Positions 33,966-34,022 of a stretch of DNA of 34,022 nucleotides are shown one piece after another; position 1 is the first letter of the stretch; each line of letters opens with the position of its first letter. Where the stretch lies: assembly GCA_964522045.1 (NCBI GenBank), contig CAZFSF010000010.1:1-34022 (forward strand), written 5' to 3'. The notes under the pieces were generated by a model. The model did no database searches. It was not told the DNA's origin and saw only the letters and a program-made list of their open reading frames with translations. The DNA comes from Desulfacyla sp964522045 (GTDB lineage Bacteria > Desulfobacterota > DSM-4660 > Desulfatiglandales > Desulfatiglandaceae). A program made the translations under genes and the position numbers.

Positions 33966-34022
33966 TATTCGGAATTGAAAATCGCGTTTCAGATGTATTG
34001 CACACTTTTACTATGTTAGACC

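Noticed and set aside
1..34022. tRNA, rRNA or selC genes
   Set aside because: I saw no cloverleaf or ribosomal RNA signature by eye; a tRNAscan or Infernal run would settle it.

Overview
The window looks like chromosomal DNA from a strictly anaerobic, selenocysteine-using bacterium, most likely of the Desulfobacterota (the sulfate-reducing and syntrophic former Deltaproteobacteria). Indicators are a glutaryl-CoA dehydrogenase of the non-decarboxylating type next to glutaconyl-CoA decarboxylase (the late steps of aromatic or dicarboxylate degradation), many heterodisulfide-reductase-like (Hdr) proteins, a 2-oxoacid:ferredoxin oxidoreductase, a tungsten-type aldehyde:ferredoxin oxidoreductase, Gram-negative outer-membrane lipid transport genes, and spacers filled with degenerate 7-bp repeats. 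The assignment rests on gene content read by eye; no database was searched.

Layout. (1) 1-1819, minus: gcdA (truncated by the window edge) and the glutaryl-CoA dehydrogenase gene. (2) 1820-2351: divergent spacer with perfect hairpins. (3) 2352-3650, plus: an HdrC-HdrB-like iron-sulfur protein whose frame is interrupted by one TGA exactly where its relatives carry cysteine, so it is read here as one selenoprotein; a strong terminator follows. (4) 3721-7359, minus: a four-gene Mla/MCE lipid ABC transporter. (5) 7547-11537, minus: a heterodimeric ABC exporter. (6) 11680-14662, plus: a lipoprotein with about eleven GDD-Y repeats and a VanZ-like membrane protein. (7) 14795-25345, plus: a large redox cluster behind a near-consensus promoter: KorD-KorA-KorB-KorC, a 1138-residue GltD/NfnB-HdrA-like fusion, an MvhD-HdrC-HdrB fusion, and an HdrA-MvhD protein with an in-frame TGA at the conserved Cys of its CSIC motif. 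(8) 25530-28773: AmpG-like permease, MATE exporter, a small zinc-ribbon gene with an internal TGA, and a cupin. (9) 28789-33767: a BamE-like lipoprotein, a MITE-like element, a GAF histidine kinase, and an AOR-family tungstoenzyme with its MoaD-like partner.

How the genes may work together. The Kor enzyme would make reduced ferredoxin from a 2-oxoacid. The Hdr-like proteins would pass those electrons, through flavin and Fe-S centres, to or from NAD(P)H and a thiol/disulfide or other low-potential partner. Two selenoproteins sit in this redox apparatus, both with hairpins at the right distance behind the TGA. The Hdr selenoprotein beside glutaryl-CoA dehydrogenase suggests a link to acyl-CoA oxidation. 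AOR is another ferredoxin-dependent enzyme. The most interesting candidate system is the Kor-NfnB/HdrA-MvhD/HdrCB-HdrA(Sec) cluster, which looks like a single ferredoxin-coupled bifurcating or confurcating machine.
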